A stretch of DNA of 64,000 bases, taken from NCBI RefSeq assembly GCF_030315685.1, contig NZ_JASXSI010000011.1, forward strand, positions 112,564-176,563, in the 5' to 3' direction. Below are positions 34,109 to 42,215 of this stretch, in pieces. The notes beneath the pieces are model-generated. The model saw only the letters and a program-made list of their open reading frames with translations. It was not told where the DNA came from and made no database searches. The position numbers and the translations under genes were made by a program. How positions within the stretch are numbered: the first letter of the stretch is position 1; each line of letters starts with the position of its first letter. Source of the DNA: Gordonia sp. ABSL11-1 (GTDB lineage Bacteria > Actinomycetota > Actinomycetes > Mycobacteriales > Mycobacteriaceae).

Positions 34109-35232
34109 CAGCTGGTCTCCTCGGTCTGCGGATCGGCCGGTACGTCGGACGGCAGGTCGGCGGCCGGCAGGTCGGCGGCCGGCAGTACGTCGGCCGGCAG
34201 TACGTCGGCGGGCTGTTCGACAGGTGACTCGGCGGGGGCCGATATCCCCGTCGGCCGACGCAGACCGAGTCGGGCCTGCGACTTGGCCGCGGTGGCGAGC
34301 CGCCGACGACGCGGTTGCGAGCGGTTGATCGCGCGGCGCTGCGCCCGCCGCTCCGACGGATGGTCCTCCCAGTGCTCGGGACGCTCGGCGACCCACCGCT
34401 TGTTCCGCCACGCGAACGGGATGTGCAGCAGGTAGCCGCCGATCGCGATCATCATCAGGACGTAGGGAAAGGTCAACAGCAGAGCGGCGCCGATCGCGAC
34501 GATGATGAGCAGGCCGGCCAGCGCGCGGGGCGGCACGGACGCGGTCTTCAGGGATGCGGTGGGCACACGGCTCACCGCGAGCAGCGCGACGAACACCAGC
34601 CAGCCGCCGACGACCGGTACCGACGTCCACCAGCCGTCGCCGAACTGCTGGGACAGCCCGATCGGCAGCAGCGCGATGATCGCCGCGGCCGGCGCGGGCA
34701 CGCCGACGAAGAAGTCCCGTGTGTAGCCGGGTGCGCCGTCGTCGTCGAGCAGGGTGTTGAAGCGGGCGAGTCGCAGCACGATGGCGCAGCAGTAGATGAG
34801 TGCGAGCATCCATCCGAGGTCCTGATCGGACATGAGGTGCAGATAGACGATGAGGGCGGGCACCACGCCGAAGTTGATGGCATCGGCCAGCGAGTCGATC
34901 TCGGCGCCCATTCGGGTGGTCGCCCCCATCATGCGGGCGACGCGTCCGTCGATGCCGTCGAGCAGCGCGGCCGCGACGACCAATCCCATCGCCGCGCTGA
35001 TGTCGCCGGTGCCCGCGACCCGGACCGCGGTGAGACCGGCGCAGATGGCGAGGATCGTCAGCGCCGACGGCACGAACAGACGTCCCGCGGCGGCCTGCTT
35101 GGAGAAGCGGGCGCGGTCGGGGGACGGCCGGGTCGCCGGTCGGGGCGCGTTCGTGCTGCGTGGTCGGCGCGTGGGATGGGTGGTCGGGGTGCGGTGCGAC
35201 GTCGACCGTTCGGATCGGCGGGGAGTGGTCAT
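34108..35232 (-). CDS. pssA: CDP-diacylglycerol-serine O-phosphatidyltransferase
   Basis: 374 residues. The CDP-alcohol phosphotransferase motif reads DGRVAR, 8 residues, G, three residues, D, three residues, D (DGRVARMMGATTRMGAEIDSLAD). Multiple membrane helices follow, from LFVPSALTILAICAGL to YLLHIPFAW. It makes phosphatidylserine from CDP-diacylglycerol and serine in the membrane. The N-terminal 45 residues and the C-terminal 90 are hydrophilic extensions; the latter ends in repeats such as PADVLPADVLPAADLPAADLP. It is preceded by psd with a 3-bp gap and overlaps the AAA ATPase, as in mycobacteria. Confidence 0.93.
   Translation of the reverse strand: MTTPRRSERSTSHRTPTTHPTRRPRSTNAPRPATRPSPDRARFSKQAAAGRLFVPSALTILAICAGLTAVRVAGTGDISAAMGLVVAAALLDGIDGRVARMMGATTRMGAEIDSLADAINFGVVPALIVYLHLMSDQDLGWMLALIYCCAIVLRLARFNTLLDDDGAPGYTRDFFVGVPAPAAAIIALLPIGLSQQFGDGWWTSVPVVGGWLVFVALLAVSRVPTASLKTASVPPRALAGLLIIVAIGAALLLTFPYVLMMIAIGGYLLHIPFAWRNKRWVAERPEHWEDHPSERRAQRRAINRSQPRRRRLATAAKSQARLGLRRPTGISAPAESPVEQPADVLPADVLPAADLPAADLPSDVPADPQTEETS
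34150..34210. repeat. Short tandem repeats in the 3' end of pssA
   Basis: Imperfect repeats of about 15 bp (CGGCCGGCAGGTCGG and CGGCCGGCAGTACGT types, two copies of each) encode the PAADL/PADVL repeats at the C-terminus. They lie outside the enzyme core and keep the frame. Probably slippage-prone. Confidence 0.6.
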
Positions 35233-35235
35233 CGA

Positions 35236-35973
35236 TCAGCCGAGGGTTGCGAAGACGGTTTCGGCACCGACGGCCCGTTGGCCGGCGCGGACCTGCGGGA
35301 CCGTCCCGACCGGGAGGTAGACGTCCACACGGGAGCCGAATCGGATCAACCCGTAGGTCTCGCCGACGCTCACCTCGTCGCCGACGACCGGTTCGCAGAC
35401 GATGCGCCGCGCGATCAGACCGGCGATCTGCACCACCGCGACGTCGTGGGTCGTCGGCGCGTCCGTGCCGTCGGAATCGACAGGGCAGCGCAGCGTCATC
35501 GTGGTGCGTTCGTTGACCGAGCTGGCCTCGGCGAGGTCGGCGGAGACGAACTTCCCGGGCGTGTGGGTCACCGCGATCACCGACCCGGTGATGGGCACCC
35601 GCTGGACGTGCACGTCGAAGATCGACAGGAAGGTCGACACCCGGGGTCGGATCGCATCGCCCAGGCCTGCCTCGGGCGGCGGGACCGCCTCGTCGACGAG
35701 TGCGATCGTGCCGTCGGCGGGTGCGACGACCGCGCCGGTCGTCGTCGGCGGGACGCGTGTGGGATGCCGGAAGAACGCGGCGCACGCCCCCGCGGTGAGC
35801 GCGGCCGGACGAGCGATCCACCGATGACGGCGGCCGAGCAGTGCGACGGTGGCGGGAGCCGCGACGAACGGCAGGCCCGCCCGGTGGACAGGTGGGATGG
35901 TCTCGCGTGCCAGGTCGATGAGATGACCTGCTCCGCTGCGCGTTCCGTCGGGACGCGGGCGCCTGGCCACCAT
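35236..35973 (-). CDS. psd: Phosphatidylserine decarboxylase proenzyme
   Basis: 245 residues from ATG 35973, with AGGAGG 3 nt upstream. Short-form enzyme: AAFFRHPTRVPP near the N-terminus, VSTFLSIFDVHVQRVP with the proton-transfer His, and the self-cleavage site in GLIRFGSRVDVYLP, where Ser214 becomes the pyruvoyl group. It converts phosphatidylserine to phosphatidylethanolamine. Immediately upstream of pssA (3-bp gap), forming the complete pathway. It begins 53 bp after the moeA stop. The frame continues open upstream but the strong RBS decides the start. Confidence 0.94.
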   Translation of the reverse strand: MVARRPRPDGTRSGAGHLIDLARETIPPVHRAGLPFVAAPATVALLGRRHRWIARPAALTAGACAAFFRHPTRVPPTTTGAVVAPADGTIALVDEAVPPPEAGLGDAIRPRVSTFLSIFDVHVQRVPITGSVIAVTHTPGKFVSADLAEASSVNERTTMTLRCPVDSDGTDAPTTHDVAVVQIAGLIARRIVCEPVVGDEVSVGETYGLIRFGSRVDVYLPVGTVPQVRAGQRAVGAETVFATLG

Positions 35974-36026
35974 CGACCTCCTGTTGCTGTGTCCGAGTGC
36001 CGGCGTCTGCCGGCACACTCGCCAGC

Positions 36027-37247
36027 TTAGAGCGTGATCACCTCGACGAGGGACCCCGCGGGGACCGACTCCGCATCCGCGTCGATGTCGATGAGGCTGT
36101 CGGCGCGCGACAGATAGCGCAGGTGGTGCGAGGCAGGCGGTCCGATCGGGTCGACGGCCGGGCCGTCGTCGGTCTCCCGCAGGACGCCGCGCAGGAATTG
36201 GCGTTTGCCTGCGGGGGAGCGGACGTCGGCGTCCAGCCTCGCGGTCACGCGCGGACGCCGCGGCGGCAGTCCGATCGCGGCGCGCAACGGCGGTCGGATG
36301 AACACCTCGAACGACACCAGCGAGCTGACCGGATTGCCCGGCAACGTGATGATCGGCACACGACGACCGCTCGGGCCGATGTAGTGCCCACATCCCTGCG
36401 GCATCCCCGGCTGCATCGCCACCTTCACGAACTGCACGTCCCCCGGACCCGCGTCGCCCAGCACATCCTTGACGACCTCGAACGCACCCGCGCTCACGCC
36501 GCCGGAGGTGATGATCAGGTCGGCGTCGTCGCTGATCTCGTCGAGCCGTGCGCGGAACGCGTCGACGTCGTCGGTGACGTAGTGCAGATGCGTGGCGTCG
36601 GCGCCGGCCTCGGTGGCGGCAGCGGTCAGCATCGGACCGTTCGACTCGTAGATCTGGCCGAACTCCAGCGGTGTCCCGGGCGTGACGAGCTCGGAGCCGG
36701 TGGACAGCACCACCACGCGCGGTCGGCGCGTGACGTCGACCTCGGTGATCCCGAGGGCGGCCAGGAATCCGATCTGGGGGGCGCCGAGCCGGGTACCCGC
36801 GGGGATCGCCGGCTGATCCGGCTCGATGTCGGATCCGGCGGACCGGATGTGTCGTCCGGCCGGGACCGAACCGAGGATCGTGACCACGTCGACGGCGGCA
36901 TCGGTCCGCTCGACCGGGATGACGGCGTCCGCGCCGTCGGGCAGCGGTGCGCCGGTCATGATCCGGTGTGCGGTGCCGGGGGCCAGCGTGAGGTGGTCGG
37001 TCCGCCCGGCGGGGATGTCCTGCGCGACCGGCAGCCGCACCGGCGAATCCTCTCCGGCCGAAGCGATGTCGGCGGCGCGGATCGCGTACCCGTCCATCGC
37101 CGAATTGTCGAAACCGGGGAGACCGATGGGCGCGACGATCTCGGTCGTGGTGACACGCCCGAGCGCGTCGGCCGCCGATATCCGCTCGGGCTCCGGTGCG
37201 GAGAACAGAGCGGCGACTACGTCCTGGTGATCTGACACCGATCGCAT
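36027..37247 (-). CDS. moeA: Molybdopterin molybdotransferase
   Basis: 406 residues from ATG 37247 (MRSVSDHQ); GTG 37238 is an alternative. Family motifs: GFDNSAMDGYAIR, HRIMTGAPLPDGADAVIPVE, GSELVTPG, TSGGVSAGAFEVVKDVL and TLPGNPVSSLVSFEVF. The enzyme inserts molybdate into adenylylated molybdopterin. Its place next to psd/pssA and the AAA ATPase matches the mycobacterial moeA2 neighbourhood. Divergent from the HAD gene. Confidence 0.93.
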   Translation of the reverse strand: MRSVSDHQDVVAALFSAPEPERISAADALGRVTTTEIVAPIGLPGFDNSAMDGYAIRAADIASAGEDSPVRLPVAQDIPAGRTDHLTLAPGTAHRIMTGAPLPDGADAVIPVERTDAAVDVVTILGSVPAGRHIRSAGSDIEPDQPAIPAGTRLGAPQIGFLAALGITEVDVTRRPRVVVLSTGSELVTPGTPLEFGQIYESNGPMLTAAATEAGADATHLHYVTDDVDAFRARLDEISDDADLIITSGGVSAGAFEVVKDVLGDAGPGDVQFVKVAMQPGMPQGCGHYIGPSGRRVPIITLPGNPVSSLVSFEVFIRPPLRAAIGLPPRRPRVTARLDADVRSPAGKRQFLRGVLRETDDGPAVDPIGPPASHHLRYLSRADSLIDIDADAESVPAGSLVEVITL

Positions 37248-37314
37248 CCGCTCAGCATGCCATCGGCCTCCACGCACCGTGCGGGCCGCCGCCGACGGGA
37301 CTAGATTTTCTCCC

Positions 37315-38118
37315 ATGCCGCTGGGGTTGCTGCTCGACATCGACGGGGTGATGGTCACCTCGTGGAAGGCGCTGCCCGGGGCCGTGGAGGCGGTCGCCGA
37401 GCTGGAGGATCTGGGATATCCGCGGATGTTCCTGACCAACACGACCTCCCGATCGCGCGGGGAGATCGCCGAGGCGCTCAACGACTGCGGCTTCGACGTC
37501 GCCCCGGACGAGATCCTCACCGCCGCCAAACTCACGGCGGAGTACCTGACCGCGAATCACCCGGGGAAGTGCGTGTGGGTGCTCAACGAGGGGCCGATCG
37601 CCGAGGACATGACCGGCGTCGAGCTCACCGACGACCCGGCCCGTGCCGAGGTCGTGGTGCTCGGGGGTGCCGGACCGGTCTTCGATCATCGCGCGCTGTC
37701 TCAGGTCCTCGAACTGATGGTGCGCGGCACCCCGGTCATCGCGATGCATCGGTCGATGACGTGGTCGACGGCGGTGGGCCTCAGCATCGACACGGGTGTG
37801 TATCTCGAGGGCCTGGAGAAGGCCGCCGACCGCAAGATCCGTGCGATCGGCAAGCCGTCCCCGCTGGGCTTCCGTGCCGCCGTCGACCTCATGCAGCTCG
37901 AGCCGACGCAGGTCGTCATGGTCGGCGACGACATGCACAACGACGTGCTCGGTGCGCAGGCCGCGGCACTCATCGGGGTGCTGGTGAAGACCGGCAAGTT
38001 CCGTGAGGAAGCGCTCGATGCCCTGCAGCGCGACGAGTTCGGGCCGGTACCCGACCACATCGTCGACTCCCTCGCCGACGTGCCGGCGCTCATGCGCAAG
38101 CTATCGGATCAGACGTGA
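37315..38118 (+). CDS. HAD-superfamily class IIA hydrolase (NagD/LHPP-like)
   Basis: 267 residues from ATG 37315. Catalytic motif I is LLLDIDGVM (nucleophile Asp8, acid/base Asp10), motif II FLTNTTSRSR, motif III Lys in IGKPSPLGF and motif IV VVMVGDDMHNDV. The class IIA cap lies between motifs II and III. Predicted phosphatase acting on a small phosphorylated metabolite or phosphoamino acid; the substrate is not readable. It stands alone, divergent from moeA. Confidence 0.88.
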   Translation: MPLGLLLDIDGVMVTSWKALPGAVEAVAELEDLGYPRMFLTNTTSRSRGEIAEALNDCGFDVAPDEILTAAKLTAEYLTANHPGKCVWVLNEGPIAEDMTGVELTDDPARAEVVVLGGAGPVFDHRALSQVLELMVRGTPVIAMHRSMTWSTAVGLSIDTGVYLEGLEKAADRKIRAIGKPSPLGFRAAVDLMQLEPTQVVMVGDDMHNDVLGAQAAALIGVLVKTGKFREEALDALQRDEFGPVPDHIVDSLADVPALMRKLSDQT

Positions 38119-38181
38119 GGCCGCCCCGCTGATCCCGCTATCCGCTGATCGAGTGCCCGCGCGAGCGGAGCGATCCGGGTG

Positions 38182-38217
38182 TATCGAGATCAGGCCGCGT
38201 ATCGAGATCAGGCCGCC
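38182..38217 (+). repeat. 18-bp tandem duplication
   Basis: TATCGAGATCAGGCCGC occurs twice in a row (38182 and 38200). The second copy runs into the 3' end of the SRPBCC gene and provides its stop codon (38208-38210). Looks like a simple duplication in the intergenic region. Confidence 0.6.
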
Positions 38218-38681
38218 GACGACCCCGTCTTCTCCGCGGCCCGCTTGATCTCGGCGAGGGTCTCGGCCATGCCGAGTTTGAGTTCGGCCTCGAAGTTCGT
38301 GGTCCCGCCCATCATCTTGTCGACGAGGAACGACGACACCTTCGTGGTGCCGTCGGCGACCTCACGACGCTCGGTCACCTTCACGCCCGCCCCGGCCGGC
38401 TCGAGGGTGTAGCTCCACACGGTGCGGTTCTCGGCGACGCGGAACGCCAGCTCCTGGTTCGGCGCGAACCGGATCACCTTCGACGTCGTCGGCCACACGA
38501 GCGGGCCGCGACGGTTGATGTTGAGGGTGCGGGTGCCGAGGCCGACCGGCCCGCCGCGGATGACCATCTTCTTGCACTGCGGGCTCCACTCGCCCATGCG
38601 CTGCAGGTCGGAGATCACCGCCCAGACGTCCTCGGCAGAGGCGTTGATCTCGACGGATTCCTCGATCAGTGGCGCGGCCAT
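38208..38681 (-). CDS. SRPBCC / polyketide cyclase-like lipid-binding protein
   Basis: 157 residues with the START-like pattern VEINASAEDVWAVISDLQRMGEWSPQC at the N-terminus and a long C-terminal helix (NFEAELKLGMAETLAEIKRAAEK). Such proteins bind hydrophobic ligands in a deep pocket. The start ATG 38681 has GAGGGGA 6 nt upstream. No specific function can be assigned, and no operon partner overlaps it. Confidence 0.82.
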   Translation of the reverse strand: MAAPLIEESVEINASAEDVWAVISDLQRMGEWSPQCKKMVIRGGPVGLGTRTLNINRRGPLVWPTTSKVIRFAPNQELAFRVAENRTVWSYTLEPAGAGVKVTERREVADGTTKVSSFLVDKMMGGTTNFEAELKLGMAETLAEIKRAAEKTGSSAA

Positions 38682-38814
38682 GGTGATTCCCCTCAGACGG
38701 TCGTAACAGCGGTGCCGAAACAGCAGGTCGAAACTGCTAGCTGACGACCCTAAGCGGCTTGTTGTCTGACCGTCAACAGTGGGAGTGGGGACCTTCCCGA
38801 CGTCAGAGGCGACG

Positions 38815-39243
38815 TCAGAGGCCGAGCGCCGCGCCGATGACGGCGCCCACCCCGATGAAGACCGCGCCGCAGATCCATCCGGCGGGATGCTCGTCGTCGT
38901 CGAGCAGCAGAGTGCCCAGCTTGCCGGGGGTCAGCCAGTCGATCAGCACGAACGACCACATCATCACCGCGATCGCCAGCACCACGTAGGCGATCGTGTA
39001 GACGATGCCGCGCCAGAGTTCGAGCGTCAGGGAGTCACGGATGCCGGCGACGAGCACGATCGACAGTCCGATCACCTGCGCGGTCGCGAGCATCACCGCG
39101 TTCCGGTTGTGGTCGAGCCAGATCAGGTTCCGCAGGCGGCCCGGCGTCACCAGGTCGAGTGCGAGGAACCCGACGACGAGCAGCAGCACACCGACGCCGC
39201 TGTACGCGGCGGCAGCGCCGATGTTGTCACGCAGAAGGTCCAT
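38815..39243 (-). CDS. DUF350 membrane protein (paralogue 1)
   Basis: 142 residues and four predicted membrane helices. The two-fold internal repeat typical of DUF350 is visible: ALDLVTPGRLRNL in the first half and LIDWLTPGKLGTL in the second. RBS GGGAG lies 8 nt before ATG 39243. A second DUF350 protein is encoded at 59732-60157 beside a spermidine-synthase-like gene; this one has no such partner. Function unknown. Confidence 0.85.
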   Translation of the reverse strand: MDLLRDNIGAAAAYSGVGVLLLVVGFLALDLVTPGRLRNLIWLDHNRNAVMLATAQVIGLSIVLVAGIRDSLTLELWRGIVYTIAYVVLAIAVMMWSFVLIDWLTPGKLGTLLLDDDEHPAGWICGAVFIGVGAVIGAALGL

Positions 39244-39310
39244 CGAGCTTCTCCCGTCCGTGGCGCGGCGAGGCGTGTCGGCCGCCGGCTGTCAGGAGAA
39301 ACAGTAGCGA

Positions 39311-40675
39311 TCAGACCGTGCTCGCCGCGGCGTTTGCCGGACGTGGCGCGCCGAGTCCCAGGTTCTCCCGCAGCGTCGTCCCCGGGTACTCGCTGCGGTA
39401 GACGCCGAGATCCTGCAGCACCGGCACGACCTCGTCGACGAATCGGTCGAGTCCGCCCGGAGTGATGTGCGGGACGAGGATGAATCCGTCACTGGCGTCG
39501 GCCTGGACCAGTTCGTTGATCTCACGGGCGACCGTCTCGGCGGCGCCGACGAACGACTGCCGCCCGGTGACCTCGATGATCAACTCGCGCGTGGACAGGC
39601 CCTTCGCCTCGGCGATCGCACGCCACTCGCGGGCCACGTCGCGCGGGTCGCGATGGATGCGCACACTCGCGCGCCCTCGGGCCACCGTGTTCTCGCCCGG
39701 CAGCGGATCGATCTCCGGCAGTGGTCCGTCCGGATCGTGATCGGACAGATCGCGATTCCACAGTTGCTCGAGGAACTTGATCGCGGTCTGCCCGCTGACC
39801 TGGGCCAGCCGCACCTCGTGGGCGAGATCGGCGGCCTCGGCGTCGGTGTCACCGAGCACGAAGGTCGCCGCCGGCAGGATCAGCAGGTCCTCCGGACGAC
39901 GACCGTGTGCGGACAGCCGACCCTTGACATCGGCGTAGAACGCCCGGCCCGCGTCGAGGGTGGCGTGTCGCGAGAAGATGGCGTCGGCGCGGGCGGCGGC
40001 GAACTCGCGGCCCTCCTCCGAATCGCCGGCCTGGAAGATGACCGGACGCCCCTGCGGACTGCGGGGCACCGAGAAGTGCCCGGAGATCGCGAACTGGTCG
40101 TCGACGTGGTCGAAGGCCCCGGCGTCGTCGCGACGCAGGAACCGACCGGAGACCCGGTCGGCGAGGATGTCGTCGTCGCGCCATGAGTCCCACAGCTCGA
40201 TCGCCGTCTCCAGGAACTGGCGGGCCCGCTGATAGCGCTGATCCTCCGGCAGATAGCCGCCGCGTCGGAAGTTCTCCCCGGTGAACGCGTCCCATGACGT
40301 CACCACATTCCAGGCGGCACGTCCGTCGGAGAGGTGATCGAGCGAGGCGAACTGCCGGGCGACCTCGACGGGTTCGTTGAACGTGGAGTTGATGGTGCCG
40401 GCGAGTCCGAGCCGGTCGGTCACCGCGGCGATGGCGGCCAGGATGGTGAACGTGTCCGGTCGGCCGACGACGTCGAGATCGTAGATCTCGCCGTGTTGTT
40501 CGCGCAGCCGCAGTCCCTCGGCGAGGAAGAGGAAGTCGAAGAGGCCGCGCTCGGCGGTCTGCGCGAATCGCGTGAACGAGTCGAACTCGATGTGGCTGCC
40601 GGCCTGCGGATCACTCCACACGGTGGTGTTGTTGACGCCCGGGAAGTGCGCTGCGAGGTGGACGGGTTTGGTCAT
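39311..40675 (-). CDS. NtaA/DszA/SnaA-family flavin-dependent monooxygenase
   Basis: 454 residues. The luciferase-like fold of the two-component NtaA/DszA/SnaA family is shown by LFDFLFLAEGLRLR, TINSTFNEPVEVARQFASLDHLSDGRAAWNVVTSWD, ENFRRGGYLPEDQRY, and GRPVIFQAGDSEEGREFAA. These enzymes use FMNH2 from a separate reductase to oxidise sulfones, aminopolycarboxylates or similar compounds. The ATG overlaps the stop of the upstream related gene (ATGA), so both form one unit. Sulfur-source scavenging is a plausible role; substrate not determined. Confidence 0.9.
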   Translation of the reverse strand: MTKPVHLAAHFPGVNNTTVWSDPQAGSHIEFDSFTRFAQTAERGLFDFLFLAEGLRLREQHGEIYDLDVVGRPDTFTILAAIAAVTDRLGLAGTINSTFNEPVEVARQFASLDHLSDGRAAWNVVTSWDAFTGENFRRGGYLPEDQRYQRARQFLETAIELWDSWRDDDILADRVSGRFLRRDDAGAFDHVDDQFAISGHFSVPRSPQGRPVIFQAGDSEEGREFAAARADAIFSRHATLDAGRAFYADVKGRLSAHGRRPEDLLILPAATFVLGDTDAEAADLAHEVRLAQVSGQTAIKFLEQLWNRDLSDHDPDGPLPEIDPLPGENTVARGRASVRIHRDPRDVAREWRAIAEAKGLSTRELIIEVTGRQSFVGAAETVAREINELVQADASDGFILVPHITPGGLDRFVDEVVPVLQDLGVYRSEYPGTTLRENLGLGAPRPANAAASTV

Positions 40676-41883
40676 CGGGGTGCTCCTACGGTCTGCGTGG
40701 CGTGGGCGTATCGATTCGCCGCGGGCGCCAGGCCGAGACGTGCGCGCAGCGTCGACGGTTCGTCGTTGTCTCGGAAGGCGTTGCGTCGCTGCAGTTCCGG
40801 CACCAGCGCGGTGGTGATCTGGTACAGGTCGTGCGGAATCGTCGCCGGCCGCAGACGGACTCCGGCCGCGCCCGTCGACGGGTCGGTGAGATCGACGATC
40901 TTCTCGGCAAGTGATGCCGGTGTGCCGGCGAACACGGAGGTGTCGCCGGTGTACGGGGCGCCGAGCCGATCATCCAGGCGCGCGCGACGACCGGCGGCGG
41001 CGGTCTCGGTGTCGTCGAGGTACACGAGCAGATCGACGAACACCTGCACGGCCTGGTGCGCTCGGCCCGCGCGCTGCGCGGCGTCGCGGATGGCGGCGGC
41101 GGCATGCGAGGTGGACGCGCGATCGTGGGCGGCGACGAATCCGATGTCGGCGGCGGCCCCGACGAGGTCGACGGCACCGTCGGAGCCGTGCGCCGACGCC
41201 GCGACGACCGGTTGTCCCTGCGGCGGACGCGGGGTGATCGATGGCCCGCGCACGGAGAAGAACCGTCCCTCGAAGTCGATGTAGTGCAGCTTGTCCCGGT
41301 CGATGAACCTCCCGGTGGTGACGTCGCGTATCTCCGCGCCATCCTCCCACGAATCCCACAGGCGTCGCAGGACCTCGACGTATTCGGTTGCCTCCGAGAA
41401 CAACTCGGTATCGCGCTGCCTGGGGTCGGCGGGCAGGGTGCGGCGGCCGAAGAGTCGGGCATCGATGTCGGTGGCCGCGATGTCGACGACCGCGCCGGCG
41501 CGGCCACGTCCGACGAAATCGAGGGTCGCGATCGCCTTGGCGGCGTGGAACGGTTCGGTGTGGGTGGCGATCAGCGTCGGCAGCACCCCGACGCGGGTCG
41601 TCGTCGGCGCCACGCGGGAGGCGATGAGCACCGAGTCGAGCCGCCCCGCCACGAGATCGGAGATGGGCCGGTCGATGCCGTCGGTGGTGGGTGGGCGGCG
41701 GCGGAAGCCATCGGCGATCGTGACGAGGTCGATGCCGGCACGATCGGCGTCGCCGACGATGCCCGCCCAATAGGCCGGCCGGGTCAGGTCGGCCGGTCTG
41801 GCGCCGGGTTCACGCCAGGCGAGCGGATGCCAGCCCGCCCCGCTGAGCGCGACGGCCAGATGTGGACTGCCGGAAGTGGTCAT
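40672..41883 (-). CDS. Luciferase-like flavin-dependent monooxygenase
   Basis: 403 residues from ATG 41883, chosen because the family core starts directly after it (HLAVALSGAGWHPLAWRE); ATG 41961 is an in-frame alternative with no better support. Conserved pieces are TIADGF, VLPTLIATHTEPFHAAKAIATLDFVGRGRAG and a PQGQPVVAASAHGSDG flavin-phosphate loop. It belongs to the same broad NtaA/SnaA group as its partner downstream but is clearly a different subfamily. Divergent from a third luciferase-like gene. Confidence 0.88.
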   Translation of the reverse strand: MTTSGSPHLAVALSGAGWHPLAWREPGARPADLTRPAYWAGIVGDADRAGIDLVTIADGFRRRPPTTDGIDRPISDLVAGRLDSVLIASRVAPTTTRVGVLPTLIATHTEPFHAAKAIATLDFVGRGRAGAVVDIAATDIDARLFGRRTLPADPRQRDTELFSEATEYVEVLRRLWDSWEDGAEIRDVTTGRFIDRDKLHYIDFEGRFFSVRGPSITPRPPQGQPVVAASAHGSDGAVDLVGAAADIGFVAAHDRASTSHAAAAIRDAAQRAGRAHQAVQVFVDLLVYLDDTETAAAGRRARLDDRLGAPYTGDTSVFAGTPASLAEKIVDLTDPSTGAAGVRLRPATIPHDLYQITTALVPELQRRNAFRDNDEPSTLRARLGLAPAANRYAHATQTVGAPR

Positions 41884-42080
41884 GCCTGCGTCAACGCGCG
41901 AGGCGTCCGGAGGCACCCCGATCCGGACAGTCTCGATCAGTGTGAGCACAACCCTCGCCATCGGCCCCGGAATCCGCCGTAATGGGTGTTTGCCGCATCG
42001 CCGTCCCGTCGGCACCGCGACACCGTAGACCCGACCGCGGCCGACCCGACCGAAACCGACCCGACCTCAGGAGTGTGGCC

Positions 42081-42215
42081 ATGGCATGGCTGATCCGGGT
42101 GCTCGACACCCAGCACCGGTACCTGCTGCGGGCGGTCGCCGGGCTCGCGCCCGAGGCCGAGTACGCCACCGACCTGTGTCCTGGGCCCGAATGCCGTTGT
42201 GGGAGTGGATCGTGA
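42081..42215 (+). CDS. Small ORF with C-terminal cysteines, coupled to the monooxygenase gene
   Basis: A 44-codon ORF from ATG 42081 with AGGAG 7 nt upstream (42069-42073). The peptide ends DLCPGPECRCGSGS, with Cys at 33, 38 and 40. The stop overlaps the GTG of the next gene by 4 nt, and that gene's GGGAG ribosome site lies inside the last Gly/Ser codons. The layout recalls the cysteine-responsive short leader ORFs described in mycobacteria, which carry Cys codons near their stop and control sulfur genes, although here the Cys codons are spaced, not contiguous. It may equally be a small functional protein. Confidence 0.5.
   Translation: MAWLIRVLDTQHRYLLRAVAGLAPEAEYATDLCPGPECRCGSGS

Noticed and set aside
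31757..36016. A continuous 1419-codon minus-strand frame covering the ATPase, pssA and part of psd
   Set aside because: Only the part from ATG 34108 downstream has AAA ATPase sequence; the upstream part is antisense-like composition across pssA and psd, which are clear genes in another frame.
38798..38821. A 12-bp direct repeat GACGTCAGAGGC next to the DUF350 stop codon
   Set aside because: Two short copies only, partly inside the coding sequence; nothing suggests function.
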